64,000 nt of DNA from positions 124,001-188,000 of the forward strand of contig JAKEKT010000038.1 in the NCBI GenBank assembly GCA_021495925.1, in the 5' to 3' direction. A model generated the notes under the pieces. The model did no database searches and was not told the origin of the DNA. It saw only the letters and a program-made list of their open reading frames with translations. Positions 55,337-64,000 of this stretch are shown here, in pieces. Position numbers and translations under genes: made by a program. Within the stretch, counting starts at the first letter, position 1; every line of letters begins with the position of its first letter. The DNA comes from Diplodia intermedia (Eukaryota > Ascomycota > Dothideomycetes > Botryosphaeriales > Botryosphaeriaceae).

Positions 55337-56569
55337 ATGGCCCGTACGAAGAAGAAGGCGTGGCTCGAAAAGGGCCGCGCCAACCGCCTCGCCGGCACGC
55401 CGGGCGCAGGCAAACGCGCCAAAGCGCAGAACGCCAACGCCAAAAAAGACGGAGTGCCGTCACAACAGCAGCCGGCGAAGAAGAAGCAGAAGCAGAAGCC
55501 GTCGGTTGCTGCTGTCCCCATCGCTCCCGACGACTTATCCGCGACTGCTCCTCCATCCACCACCACCACTGATGCCGATGCCGATGCCGATGCCGCCGAT
55601 CCCATGCAACGAGAAACAAAAAGCGACAACGGCCAGCAGCAGCAGCAGCAGCAAGACGCAGACCACTACATCCCCTTCGACCCCAACGAGCGCATCCTCA
55701 TCGTCGGCGACGGCGACTTCAGCTTCGCGCGGTCGGCCGTCGAGCACCACGGCTGCGCCGACGTGCTGGCGACGGCGTACGACGCGCGCGACGAGCTGCT
55801 GCGCAAGTACCCGCAGGCAGAAGCGAACGTGGCGTACATCGAGGGCGAAGGCGGCGGCAGGGCCATGTGCGGGGTGGACGCGACGAAGCTGGGGGCGTAC
55901 AAGGAGGTGAAGAAGGGAGGGTTGGGGGAGGGGCTGGTGGAGAGGGACGGAGAGGGTGGGAGAGCGGGAGCAGGAGCAGAGGGAGGAGGCAGCGGTGGTT
56001 GGGACAGGATCATCTTCAACTTTCCGCATGTGGGCGGAAAGAGCACCGATGTCAATCGGCAGGTGCGGTATAACCAAGGTAAGAAGGGGAAACCCCCACC
56101 CCACATCATGCACCGGAAACGCAAGCAAAAACTGACTCGTTCGACACCAGAACTCCTCGTGTCCTTCTTCACCGCCGCAGCCCCCCTCCTCTCGCCCCTC
56201 CCCGCCCCGTCCTCCCCCGTCTCCCCCAACCCGACCATCGTCGTCACCCTCTTCGACGGCGAACCCTACACCCTGTGGAACATCCGCGACCTCGCCCGCC
56301 ACGTCGGCCTCAAGGTCCAGCGCTCCTTCCGGTTCCGCGCCGCCGCGTATCCCGGCTACCGCCACGCCCGCACCCTGGGCAACGTCGAGGGCGAGATGGG
56401 CGGCAAGTGGCGCGGCGAGGACAGGAGCGCGCGCACGTACATCTTCGAGGCTGGCGACGCGGCGACGACGACGGGGGGCAAAGGAAAGGGGGGAGGTAAG
56501 AAGGATGCTAATGGTGGGGCGGGGAAGAAAAGGAAGAAGGGTGGGGATGGGAGTGATTCGGATGAATGA
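55337..56569 (+). CDS. BMT5: 25S rRNA (uridine-N3)-methyltransferase, BMT5-like
   Basis: Nucleolar SAM-dependent enzyme; yeast Bmt5 makes m3U2634 of 25S rRNA. Exons 55337-56078 and 56151-56569; 386 residues. The 72-nt intron is a multiple of three and open, but splicing (CAA-G then AA) gives VRYNQ-ELLVSFF as in the family. Basic N-terminus with KKKQKQKP; a polyGln run and an Asp/Ala repeat; then the DUF2431 Rossmann fold: ERILIVGDGDFSFARS (SAM loop), ATAYDARDELLRKYP, DRIIFNFPHVGG, VTLFDGEPYTLWNIRDLA and the terminal YRHARTLG. A Gly-rich insertion (about residues 210-228, GGRAGAGAEGGG) and a Lys/Gly-rich acidic tail are additions of this species. Confidence 0.9.
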   Translation: MARTKKKAWLEKGRANRLAGTPGAGKRAKAQNANAKKDGVPSQQQPAKKKQKQKPSVAAVPIAPDDLSATAPPSTTTTDADADADAADPMQRETKSDNGQQQQQQQDADHYIPFDPNERILIVGDGDFSFARSAVEHHGCADVLATAYDARDELLRKYPQAEANVAYIEGEGGGRAMCGVDATKLGAYKEVKKGGLGEGLVERDGEGGRAGAGAEGGGSGGWDRIIFNFPHVGGKSTDVNRQVRYNQGKKGKPPPHIMHRKRKQKLTRSTPELLVSFFTAAAPLLSPLPAPSSPVSPNPTIVVTLFDGEPYTLWNIRDLARHVGLKVQRSFRFRAAAYPGYRHARTLGNVEGEMGGKWRGEDRSARTYIFEAGDAATTTGGKGKGGGKKDANGGAGKKRKKGGDGSDSDE

Positions 56570-57367
56570 ACGAATGAACGAATGCTTGATTGATGGAAGA
56601 TGGTGTATATAATGGAATTGGCGTGAGGAAAAAACATGGGATTTGGTACGGTGGCGGCGGCGGCGGCGGTTTTCCCAGGGACAGAAACGGCTATACCAGG
56701 TACGGACTCTATCGCGGGAGATAGTTGGATTTTTACATTGGAAGAAAAATCACTAGCTTGCATCTTCCAGTCCCGCTATCGGAGTCGATTTTATTCGGGA
56801 CACTTGGCGCGGCGAGAAGTTGACCGCCCGCGACTTATTTCAAGAGATATATATTGCACCCTACGTTCATGGGTGGAAATGGTAATATTGAGGATAAGTG
56901 CTGCCGGCCTGGCGGGGAGAGCCCGGCGGGGAGTACACTTTCAGTCATACGGGAACTGCCCGTGAAGGAAGAGTCAAGTAACCTCCATAGGAAACAAGAG
57001 GACAAACTCATGCAATCACCTGTGTCCCAACCGACTTGATATAGAAGCCATTTCTTCTGTTCAAAAAGCAATGTTCTACCACTCTCCAAGCTCACGAGTC
57101 AAAAAAAAAAATAGTCCAAAGAATTAATTCCATAACAATGAAGCCTCCGCCTGCCCCAAACCATGTGCCTGAGCCATTTTCGAAAACACCAAGCCCTCGA
57201 CGCCAATTTGAATACCCAGAGAACAGAAACGCCCCCTTCCAACCCAGCTGGAAATGCCCTACTCCATCGCTATGATGGACTCAAAAACGACCAAAACCCA
57301 CATGTTTTCCCTCTACTTTCCGCCCCTGCGACCTGCCGCGAAGAGAAAAAGAGGAAAAGAAACTGTT
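56570..57367. other. Intergenic region between convergent genes
   Basis: Two 3' UTRs expected. Carries GGC repeats (56653-56668), a short ACGAATGA repeat at 56569-56582 and an A-run (57102-57112). No gene. Confidence 0.45.
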
Positions 57368-58991
57368 CTACGAAATGAAGACCTTCTTCAGCTGACTCTC
57401 CTCGTAGATGAGGTTCGGCACCATGGGATCCTTGACGAAGCCCTTGGGGGTGCCCAGCTTGGCGTTCATCTCCATCAGGCGCGCGCGGCCGTAGATGCGG
57501 CCCGTCGGCAGCACGACCGGGTCGTTTTCGACGAACGACTTGGTGTGATGGGCGTAGGGCACGTTGCGGGCGAGCTCGTTGAGCTCCGTCGAGCAGATGG
57601 GGCAGACGGACGTGGACGTGCTGTTGGCGTTGGACGACGAGGACGCGTATTGCGAGTGGCACGAGGGCGTCTTGAGCGCCGAGAGGCCGGCGGAGAGGGC
57701 GATGTGGAGGAGGGGGTTGGGCGGGAGCGAGTAGAGCGTGTTGTGCGTCTTGATGAAGAGCTCGGCGAGCTTGGGCCAGCGGTCGGTGGAGTAGAGCGTC
57801 TGAGAAGGGGCTTCGTTAATCGTTGCGAGGTCGTCCTGCAGAGGAGGTGGACTGCACGCTTACCTTGTATGGCTCGGCCGGTGTATCAGGAGGAAACGCT
57901 AACAGACCGGCGGCGCGAATGGCGTACTTGGTATCTGAGTGCGACGCCAAGTACTTGCGCGCATGCTGGGTCGCTTCTTGAAGCTTCTGAGTGGTGCCGG
58001 TGCGGACCATCTCGACGTACTGTTGGAGACGCAGTTCGAACTCCAGATTGCTCTAACGATGTGTTAGCGGACCATGAGTACTGCGAAGGGGGGATCAAAG
58101 ATAGTAAAATTGGAAGCGAATCGTGGCAGATGAAACGCAGTCTGTCCGGCGTACCGTCCACAGGTTTGCAACCTCCTCGAATAGGTCTCTTTCCTGTGTA
58201 TGGCATCCAGACGGGCATTGTTCAATCAAGCAGTCCCGATCCGAGAAGAGCGAACGCCAGTATTGATCCAGCGACCATTTCGCCTCCGCTTCTTTCTTGA
58301 TCTTCTTGTCCATTGGGTCACGTACCTCCAACTTCTTCAGTCCCTGCTTGTTGTCTCCACACCAGGCCAGGGCTTCCTGGCAACGCCCTCTCCTCAGGCT
58401 CTCGGCAATGCGTTCGCACTGGACGAAGGCATCGACGTCGACGAGCTCTTCAATGCCCTTCTCCTTTGCCAGGGCTTTCGCGCTGTCGCCATATCCGCTG
58501 CGCAGCAGGTAATCGACCAGCAGGCGATCGAGGCGCACCTTGCTCCACTCGTCGTACTTGACGTCGGCCAAACTCGGTATGCCGTACAGATCGTCGAGGT
58601 GCTGGATGCGGGTCTTGGTGGCTTTGTGGATGGTGGTCTCTTCGGTGTGTAGAGTCTCGAGTTTGCGCTTCAGGCCCTGCATGCGGTTGATCATGGTGTC
58701 GAGCTGCGACAGGGTGGCGCTGGCGTCGCCGGTGGTGGCTGCTTGGGCGGCGCCGTTGGCGGCGTTCTTGAGCTCCTTGGTGACGAACGTCTGCTCGCGC
58801 TCGACGTATCGCTGGGCGGTCTTGAAGTTCTTGCGTGCCAGCTCGTAGGGCATGCGCAGCAGCGGCTGGTCCTGTGTGGTAGAGAGGAGTGTCAGTGTAC
58901 CTTGGTGGCTCGACCGGCGGGGAACGCTGGGCGGACTTACGAGGAGCAGGTGCTGCTCGGCGTTGAGCTTGGTGGTGCTGAACTCTGCCAT
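57368..58991 (-). CDS. FYV10: GID/CTLH ubiquitin ligase subunit Fyv10/Gid9 (MAEA)
   Basis: RING subunit of the GID/CTLH complex, which directs degradation of gluconeogenic enzymes when glucose returns. Exons 58941-58991, 58326-58871, 57864-58052, 57368-57799; 405 residues. Start MAEFSTTKLNAEQHLLL; coiled region; LisH motif LLVDYLLRSGYGDSAKALA (about residue 150); CTLH and CRA regions (CEEIAESL-like CERIAESLRRGRCQEALAWC, then SNLEFELRLQQYVEMVR); and the atypical RING CPICSTEL with NVPYAHHTKSF near the C-terminus, ending NLIYEESQLKKVFIS. The second intron (58053-58325) is 273 nt, far longer than its neighbours, and its first 77 codons are open in frame and protein-like (see findings). Confidence 0.94.
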
Positions 58992-59507
58992 GGTGGTGAT
59001 GGCTGCGGAGATTCGGAAGGTTCTGGTGTGCTAGTCGAGCTCTCAGCGCCCACGCATTGTCGGTGGGAGAGAGCGGGTCGCGGATGGAGCTCGTGAGTCG
59101 CGGGGATGATCGGAGTTGATTGGCCTCCGCACCGCGGCACATGTCATCGCCAAATGACTCGAGCACTCTCCGGTAGGTCACCACGTTGCATGCATCGCGC
59201 TTGCTCATCTACCACCACCTTATCGCTCAAGCAAGATACTAAGTCTCATAATGTGCCATTTGAAATGATGGATTTTAGCAGAAAAGAGTCGCCTTGACAT
59301 CTACCAGCCACTCGACACGGTCAAGCAAACTGTCACGCCAGTATAAAGAATTCCTAAATGCCTCATGAAAAACCATGCATCGTTCTCTAGGCTCACTTTG
59401 TCATACGCAGGCCGGAATGGTGTGGAGAGGAATGCACCATAATTTTGCTCGAGGGTCATCTGCACCTGGCTTGCACACCGTCCGTGTAACCTTCTACCTC
59501 CGACCGT
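58992..59507. other. GID9 promoter and RBG2 3' flank
   Basis: Between two minus-strand genes; no further feature seen. Confidence 0.45.
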
Positions 59508-61050
59508 CTATGCCTTGAATGCTGAAATGATGCTGACCACGTCCTCGTCCTCGACCACATGCCCCAGGCCAACACGCTGCGGGACATGCTTTGCACTAGC
59601 TCCCCACACCAGGGCGTGCTTGAATGTGTCTTTGATGGTCTTGTGAATCTGGTCACACACGTCCTCGATGGTCGCACCGGACCGCACGATGAGAGCCTCG
59701 CCGAAGTCGGGATCCACTCCTTTCCGCTTGGTGTAGACGCGGATCAGCTTCAGCTCCTTCCAGCACCGGTCAACGACGTCTTGGATTCCAAGATCGAGCT
59801 CGCAGCTCATGACCGCCGTGTGCGGCTCTCTTGCCAGCTTGTCCAGGAAGTCTAAGCTGACGCTGTCGATCTTGTTGTAGACGTAGAGACTGCAGAACTT
59901 GTGAGACAAAGGCCTTGGGCAGGGGCCGAGCGGCATGACCTACCATCTGATGTATTTCCTGTGATCCTTCATGATTACATCGATGAAGTCATCGACCGTG
60001 GCTACGGGAATTCAGTAAAAAGCCACGCATGAGCTCCCAAATATTTACTTACCGTACTCATCACGGACAAGGACCTCGCAGTTGAGCATCTTGTAATCAC
60101 GAAGGATGTTGGCGACCATCCTGTCATCAATGTTCTTGGGCGGAGTCTGGAAGGTAATCTTCATTCCCCCTGCCTTCTTCTGCTTCAGGTAGATGTTGCT
60201 GGCCAAGTTAGCGAGAAGGGACACTAGTCCTTGGGATGAGACATACGGAGGGTCCCTGTTGAGTCTGATTCCGACCGCCTCCAACTCGGCCTCCAGCAGC
60301 GCGCGCTGTTCAGCCCGCTTTGTCGCGTCGAGCACCATCAGAATCATATCACTCGTCTGCCACTGTCAGCTCCGATGCGCTTCGTACCACCCGGGATGCG
60401 CGGATACCTTGGCGGCGGAAATGACCTGACGCCCCCGGCCCTTGCCCTCGGCGGCTCCCTCAATGATACCAGGCAGATCGAGAATTTGGATCTCGGCGCC
60501 GCCATACTCCAGCACACCGGGAATGGCAGTCAAGGTGGTGAAAGCATACGCGGCAACCTCGCTCTTTGTCCGGGTGATCTTGGACAGGAAGGTTGACTTT
60601 CCTACGGAGGGAAAGCCGACCAAGGCTATGCGGGCATCTCCGCTCTTGCTGACATCGAAACCCTCACCACCACCGGCCCCTGCGCCGCCTGCGGGCTCGA
60701 GAAGCTGGGCGCGAAGCCGGGCAAGCTTTCTGCAAGGCCGTCAGCCCAGGCCCAAGATGCACGGATTTTTCTACATACCCTTTAAGCAGACCAAGATGGT
60801 ATTCTGGAAAAGGTGAGAACTTGCGTCACGTGAATGGTGCCAGAAGGGCGTACCGGTTGCCTTGTTCTCTTGCACAGGTCAGCTGAGGGTCCGCATGCAG
60901 AAGGAAGGCAGGTGAGTTTACTCTGCGTCCTCGCCATCTCCGACTCAATCCTGGAGGCACACGCAACGTCAGCGGGGCGCGGGACATTTTTCACGTCGGG
61001 CGCGAGGCGGCTGTATCGTACTCCTTGATCTTCTCCGTGATGTTGACCAT
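59508..61050 (-). CDS. RBG2: Developmentally regulated GTP-binding protein 2 (DRG2/Rbg2)
   Basis: Ribosome-associated OBG-like GTPase; yeast Rbg2 works with Gir2. Eight exons: 61022-61050, 60922-60950, 60854-60868, 60779-60803, 60408-60729, 60053-60356, 59944-60001, 59508-59889; 387 residues. The first four exons are 29, 29, 15 and 25 nt, yet joined they read MVNITEKIKEIESEMARTQ, then KNKATEYHLGLLKGKLARLR, the family N-terminus exactly. G1 is GFPSVGKST, G3 LDLPGIIEGA, G4 YNKID; the HTH/S5D2L insertion and the C-terminal TGS domain (VRSGATIEDVCDQIH, HALVWGASAKHVPQRVG) identify DRG2 rather than DRG1. One acceptor is AAG (60869-60871) and one donor is GTACGA. A TCACGTGA palindrome lies in the third intron (60826-60833). 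Confidence 0.93.
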
Positions 61051-61433
61051 CCTGGCGGCGGGGAGGAATGCGCTTCCTCAGGACTACTTTGGTGCTTGAG
61101 AGGGGATCGATGGGAGGCAGGCCGTGGCTCGAGGGCGCGCAGCGGCTGTTGGTGCGGTGTAAAGAATCGCGGCGGCGGGGGTTAGCGCGGGCTGTAACGA
61201 ACGGCTCAATGCGGCGCTGGCGGGGATTAGTCAGGCACGTGGCAGAGCCGCCGACCGGGACCACGTCATGTGGCTCATGCGGTGCCTGCCAAGATCCGGG
61301 TCTATGCCCAAAACACTCTTTCATCGACCATTGTCCGCCGCCGCCACTCCTCCTACCTGCACGATGTTTCCCCCCTACTGACCTCCCCTCCCGCCCTGCA
61401 GGACTCTGCGCCCCCCGTCCTGCAGCCAGAACC
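61051..61433. promoter_or_regulatory. Bidirectional promoter between RBG2 and the wax-synthase-like gene
   Basis: 383 nt between divergent start codons. The frame of the downstream gene stays open through this region from an ATG at 61068, but those residues look non-coding and the start CAGAACCATG at 61434 is better. Confidence 0.5.
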
Positions 61434-63089
61434 ATGCTCGCCCACCCGCCAGCGACACACAGCGAGGCTCTTGCCCAGATCTACGCAAGATACGACGCTG
61501 GCATCAGCTCAGGTGACTTCGTTCCTTTTGTGTATCCTTGGGCTGCTTTTGGTGCTCTCCTCTGCTTCGTCTACCTGCTTGTCCCACACTACAACTCTCC
61601 CTTTCTTAGAAGTCTCAGATATCCAGTATGGGCCCTCAACGCATACTGGTCAGTCCATGCTGTTCTCTACACCCGTGCCCGTAACATAGCACCCGCCTTT
61701 GGCGTCGGCTTGCTGTCCTCGTGGTCGCTTCTCTGGACCTTCACCCTGCTGGTCGCCCACGATGCCCAGACCGATTTCGCCAGGATCGAGCGCACCGAGG
61801 GCGCCAGCGCCAGCCTCCGCAGCAACGGATCCGCTGCCTCGAACGGGACGACGATCAAAGATAAGCCGCCATCCGACTCCCTTACCGTCTCGACCATCAA
61901 GGACGTCGACCTCGCCGCCGAGCGCAGGCGACTCGGCACCACCGCAGGCCCCAGCCAGCGCAAAGGCACCTTCGCCTGGCAGCACTTCCCGCTCTCGCCC
62001 TTCATCGAGCGCCTGGACTGGGTCGCCGACGTCTTCTGCAACTTCCGCGGCATGGGCTGGAACTGGCGCATCTCCGGGCTCGCGCCGCCCCCTCGCTGGG
62101 TGCAGGAGCAGCTGCACGCAAACTCGGGCACGCCGCTCTCCCCCAAGCCGGACACGCACCGCGGCGCCGACGGCACGCGGCAGCCGCAGACGCGCGGCGA
62201 GGCGCTCCGGGCCGGCTGGACCACCCTCGTCACGGGCTATCTGCTGCTGGACCTGTTCAAGGTCGTCGTGCTGCACGACGCCTACTTCTGGGGCGTCGTC
62301 GACGCGCCCGCGCCCGCCTTCCTCCCCTCCTTCGTCCGCGCCTCCCCCGTCCTCACCCGCTCCTACCGGCTCCTCGTCACCCTCTCCGCCATCAAATGGG
62401 CCCTCGCCGCCATCTTCGCCCTCGCCCCCATCGCCTTCGTCGGCCTGCTCGGGCCCCGCGTCATCGGCGCCCGCGCCTGCGCCTGGATGTACCCGGACAC
62501 CTTCGGCGCCTTCGCGCCGACGGTGCTGGACAAGGGGCTCGCGGGCTGGTGGGGCGGGTGGTGGCACCAGACGTTCCGCTTCGCCTTCGAGGCGCCGTCC
62601 AAACGCCTCATCGCCGCACTCAGCCTACCACCCCGCAGCCTCCCGGCAAAGGCGATCCAGCTCCTCACCGCCTTCGCCCTCTCCGGCTGCCTGCACGCCG
62701 CCGGCAGCCACACCCAGGCCGGCCGCACGCATCCCCTCGCCGGCCCCTTCGCCTTCTTCGTCCTCCAGGCCTTCGGCGTCGTCGCGCAGATGCTGCTCGT
62801 CCGCGCGCTGCGCGTCGCCGTGCCGCCGTCATGTACGCCTAGGTGGGTGCGGCGGGCGGGCAACTTTGCGTTCGTGCACGTCTGGTTCTACTACACCGCG
62901 CCGCTGCTCGCCGACGATTTCGCGCGCGGCGGCATCTGGCTGTTCGAGCCCGTCCCGCTGAGCCCGCTGCGCGCCATGGGGTTTGGCGACGCGGATGCTC
63001 ATTGGAATTGCTGGAGGAGCCGGGAGGGCTCGGATTGGGTGAGGTGGGTTGGTGGGAGGAGGTGGTGGGAGAGCGGGGTTGCGTTCTAA
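61434..63089 (+). CDS. Wax-synthase-like membrane O-acyltransferase (MBOAT_2)
   Basis: Single exon, 551 residues, with about eight hydrophobic spans. The fungal wax synthase domain (Pfam MBOAT_2) is seen in the C-terminal half: GWWGGWWHQTFRFAFE, with the expected catalytic His in WHQTFR, and a second conserved His in FALSGCLHAAGSH. The N-terminal part has spans at FVYPWAAFGALLCFVYLL and FGVGLLSSWSLLWTFTLL; a segment FCNFRGMGWNWRISGL is typical of the family. Members include acetyl- or acyltransferases of secondary metabolism (Tri7, AusQ types) and lipid ester synthases; no biosynthetic genes flank this one, so the substrate is open. Very GC-rich codon use. Confidence 0.85.
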   Translation: MLAHPPATHSEALAQIYARYDAGISSGDFVPFVYPWAAFGALLCFVYLLVPHYNSPFLRSLRYPVWALNAYWSVHAVLYTRARNIAPAFGVGLLSSWSLLWTFTLLVAHDAQTDFARIERTEGASASLRSNGSAASNGTTIKDKPPSDSLTVSTIKDVDLAAERRRLGTTAGPSQRKGTFAWQHFPLSPFIERLDWVADVFCNFRGMGWNWRISGLAPPPRWVQEQLHANSGTPLSPKPDTHRGADGTRQPQTRGEALRAGWTTLVTGYLLLDLFKVVVLHDAYFWGVVDAPAPAFLPSFVRASPVLTRSYRLLVTLSAIKWALAAIFALAPIAFVGLLGPRVIGARACAWMYPDTFGAFAPTVLDKGLAGWWGGWWHQTFRFAFEAPSKRLIAALSLPPRSLPAKAIQLLTAFALSGCLHAAGSHTQAGRTHPLAGPFAFFVLQAFGVVAQMLLVRALRVAVPPSCTPRWVRRAGNFAFVHVWFYYTAPLLADDFARGGIWLFEPVPLSPLRAMGFGDADAHWNCWRSREGSDWVRWVGGRRWWESGVAF

Positions 63090-63225
63090 AGGTCTTTTTT
63101 TCCTTTTGTCCGGCTAGGGGGGGTCTGGGTAGAATAATGAGTGGATGGGCGGGCGAGGTGTGTTAGCTGCTGTAGATGTGTGACCGTCATTTACTTGCTG
63201 AGTTGTAGATGAATATGTTAGAACT

Positions 63226-63260
63226 AGCATAGCATAGCGTAGCATAGCGTAGCATAGCAT
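63226..63260. repeat. 5-bp tandem repeat (AGCAT/AGCGT), seven copies
   Basis: Seven units in a row, AGCAT with AGCGT at units 3 and 5. Simple sequence in a probable 3' UTR. Confidence 0.9.
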
Positions 63261-63965
63261 TTCAGGGTATATAGAAGAGAAGAACCTTTTTCCCTTCACT
63301 GAGATAGGACATGAAGATGTGTTTCATGCAGAGATTACAGCAGATGTTGTGCTCAACTCAGAACAGAACAGAGAAAGCGCCGAGCTCAGTTCAGCAACAC
63401 ATCCGATTTATCTCGCACCAAGGATCAGCGGAAGACCGACAGAAGCTTCAACATCTGGCAAGACTTGAATGAGCGGAGAATGGAAAGACCGCCGGAATAC
63501 TTTTCTTACGTGCACGCGTGGCTAATTACAAAGACTCTATGAACAAAAAGATTAACACGTCTCGGAGAAGTGAACGTCCACCATCCTTCTTTTCCTTCGT
63601 AAAATCCAGATGCCCTTTAGAGGCCAGACCAGACCGTGGTAGTAAAATGCCGGAGTATTTCCCATACGCCTCTATTGCATGCTGGTTTCCCTCTCGGTGC
63701 TCTCTTTCTTGCACTTTACCTTATCATGTCCCCTCCGACCATCCTTTTCCATAACCTATTACTTCCGACCCCAAAATACCATTTCCGCGTCGAACGCATA
63801 CTAAACTCGTATAAGGGCAATGTGAGGGAGATATAGCGAGCGAGATATAAAGCGAGTGAGGTATTACAACAAAAAAAAAGGGCAAAAAAGAAGAAATTTG
63901 TCCAGACAACGACCGTATATGAAAGTGAGAAGAAAGCGAAAAGAGAAAGAAGCGATGAAGAAGAC

Positions 63966-63995
63966 TCAAAGTCAAAGTCAAACTCAAACTCAAAC
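63966..63995. repeat. 6-bp tandem repeat (TCAAAG/TCAAAC), five copies
   Basis: Two TCAAAG units followed by three TCAAAC units at the right end of the window; it may continue outside. Confidence 0.9.
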
Positions 63996-64000
63996 CCCAC

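Larger units (their letters stand above)
63090..64000. other. 3' flank of the wax-synthase-like gene, non-coding
   Basis: No supportable gene. Two simple repeats occur (listed separately). A minus-strand frame is open to the window edge from about 63716 but is mostly low-complexity (Phe/Glu/Asp repeats from the hexamer array). Confidence 0.45.

Noticed and set aside
61068..61433. N-terminal extension of the wax-synthase-like protein
   Set aside because: The frame is open, but the residues are Arg/Gly-rich and unlike the family; the region is the divergent promoter with RBG2.
63716..64000. Partial minus-strand gene at the right edge
   Set aside because: The frame is mostly low-complexity sequence generated by the hexamer repeat and T-rich DNA; no splice or domain evidence.
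1..64000. CRISPR arrays, prophage, operons, complete transposons or a secondary-metabolite cluster
   Set aside because: None seen. Gene structure is eukaryotic, the repeats are short simple tandems, and the single P450 fragment and MBOAT gene lie 60 kb apart without a synthase.

Overview
The window is nuclear DNA of a filamentous ascomycete (Pezizomycotina). A Dothideomycetes-like genome is my guess, not something I could prove. The evidence is a gene set typical of fungi, many short introns (about 45-75 nt) with GT/AG ends and CTGAC or CTAAC branch sites, a HET-domain gene, a dispersed 5S rRNA gene, intron-bearing tRNAs and GC-rich genes separated by AT-richer islands. All exon structures below were worked out by eye from splice signals, reading phase and remembered family sequences; no search was run.

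Layout. 1-6.4 kb: the 3' end of an unusual cytochrome P450, then a class V myosin. 7.2-10.5 kb: a ZUP1/Mug105-type deubiquitinase followed by an open frame without a start codon that may be spliced to it. 11.3-20.4 kb, all on the minus strand: ribosomal protein eL33 (with a 10-nt exon), phosphoglycerate dehydrogenase (with a Gcn4/CPC1-type site upstream), nucleosome assembly protein NAP1, and a GPH-family sugar transporter. 20.4-27.3 kb: a gene-poor, partly AT-rich island holding tRNA-Gly and tRNA-His. 27.3-29.9 kb: divergent RVS161-type BAR protein and mitochondrial tryptophanyl-tRNA synthetase.

30-42 kb is the accessory part: a small cysteine-rich secreted protein, a PRiA4_ORF3-like protein, an intact 5S rRNA gene with a truncated copy beside it, a degenerate C2H2-type protein with a repeated Ser/Arg/Asp tail, a GPI-anchor-like surface protein, a HET-domain protein and a 225-residue secreted protein with a GC-AG intron. 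43.8-47.8 kb: a hybrid histidine kinase, also with a GC-AG intron. 49-63 kb returns to housekeeping genes: BDP1 (TFIIIB), divergent from BRE1; a BMT5-like rRNA methyltransferase; the GID-complex subunit FYV10/GID9; the GTPase RBG2/DRG2; and a wax-synthase-like MBOAT protein. The last 0.9 kb is non-coding with short tandem repeats.

I found no biosynthetic cluster, intact transposon or CRISPR array. The items most worth a second look are the P450 without a visible heme cysteine, the possible deubiquitinase fusion, the cysteine-rich secreted protein, the two GC-AG introns, the 10- and 15-nt exons, and the open 273-nt intron in the GID9 gene.
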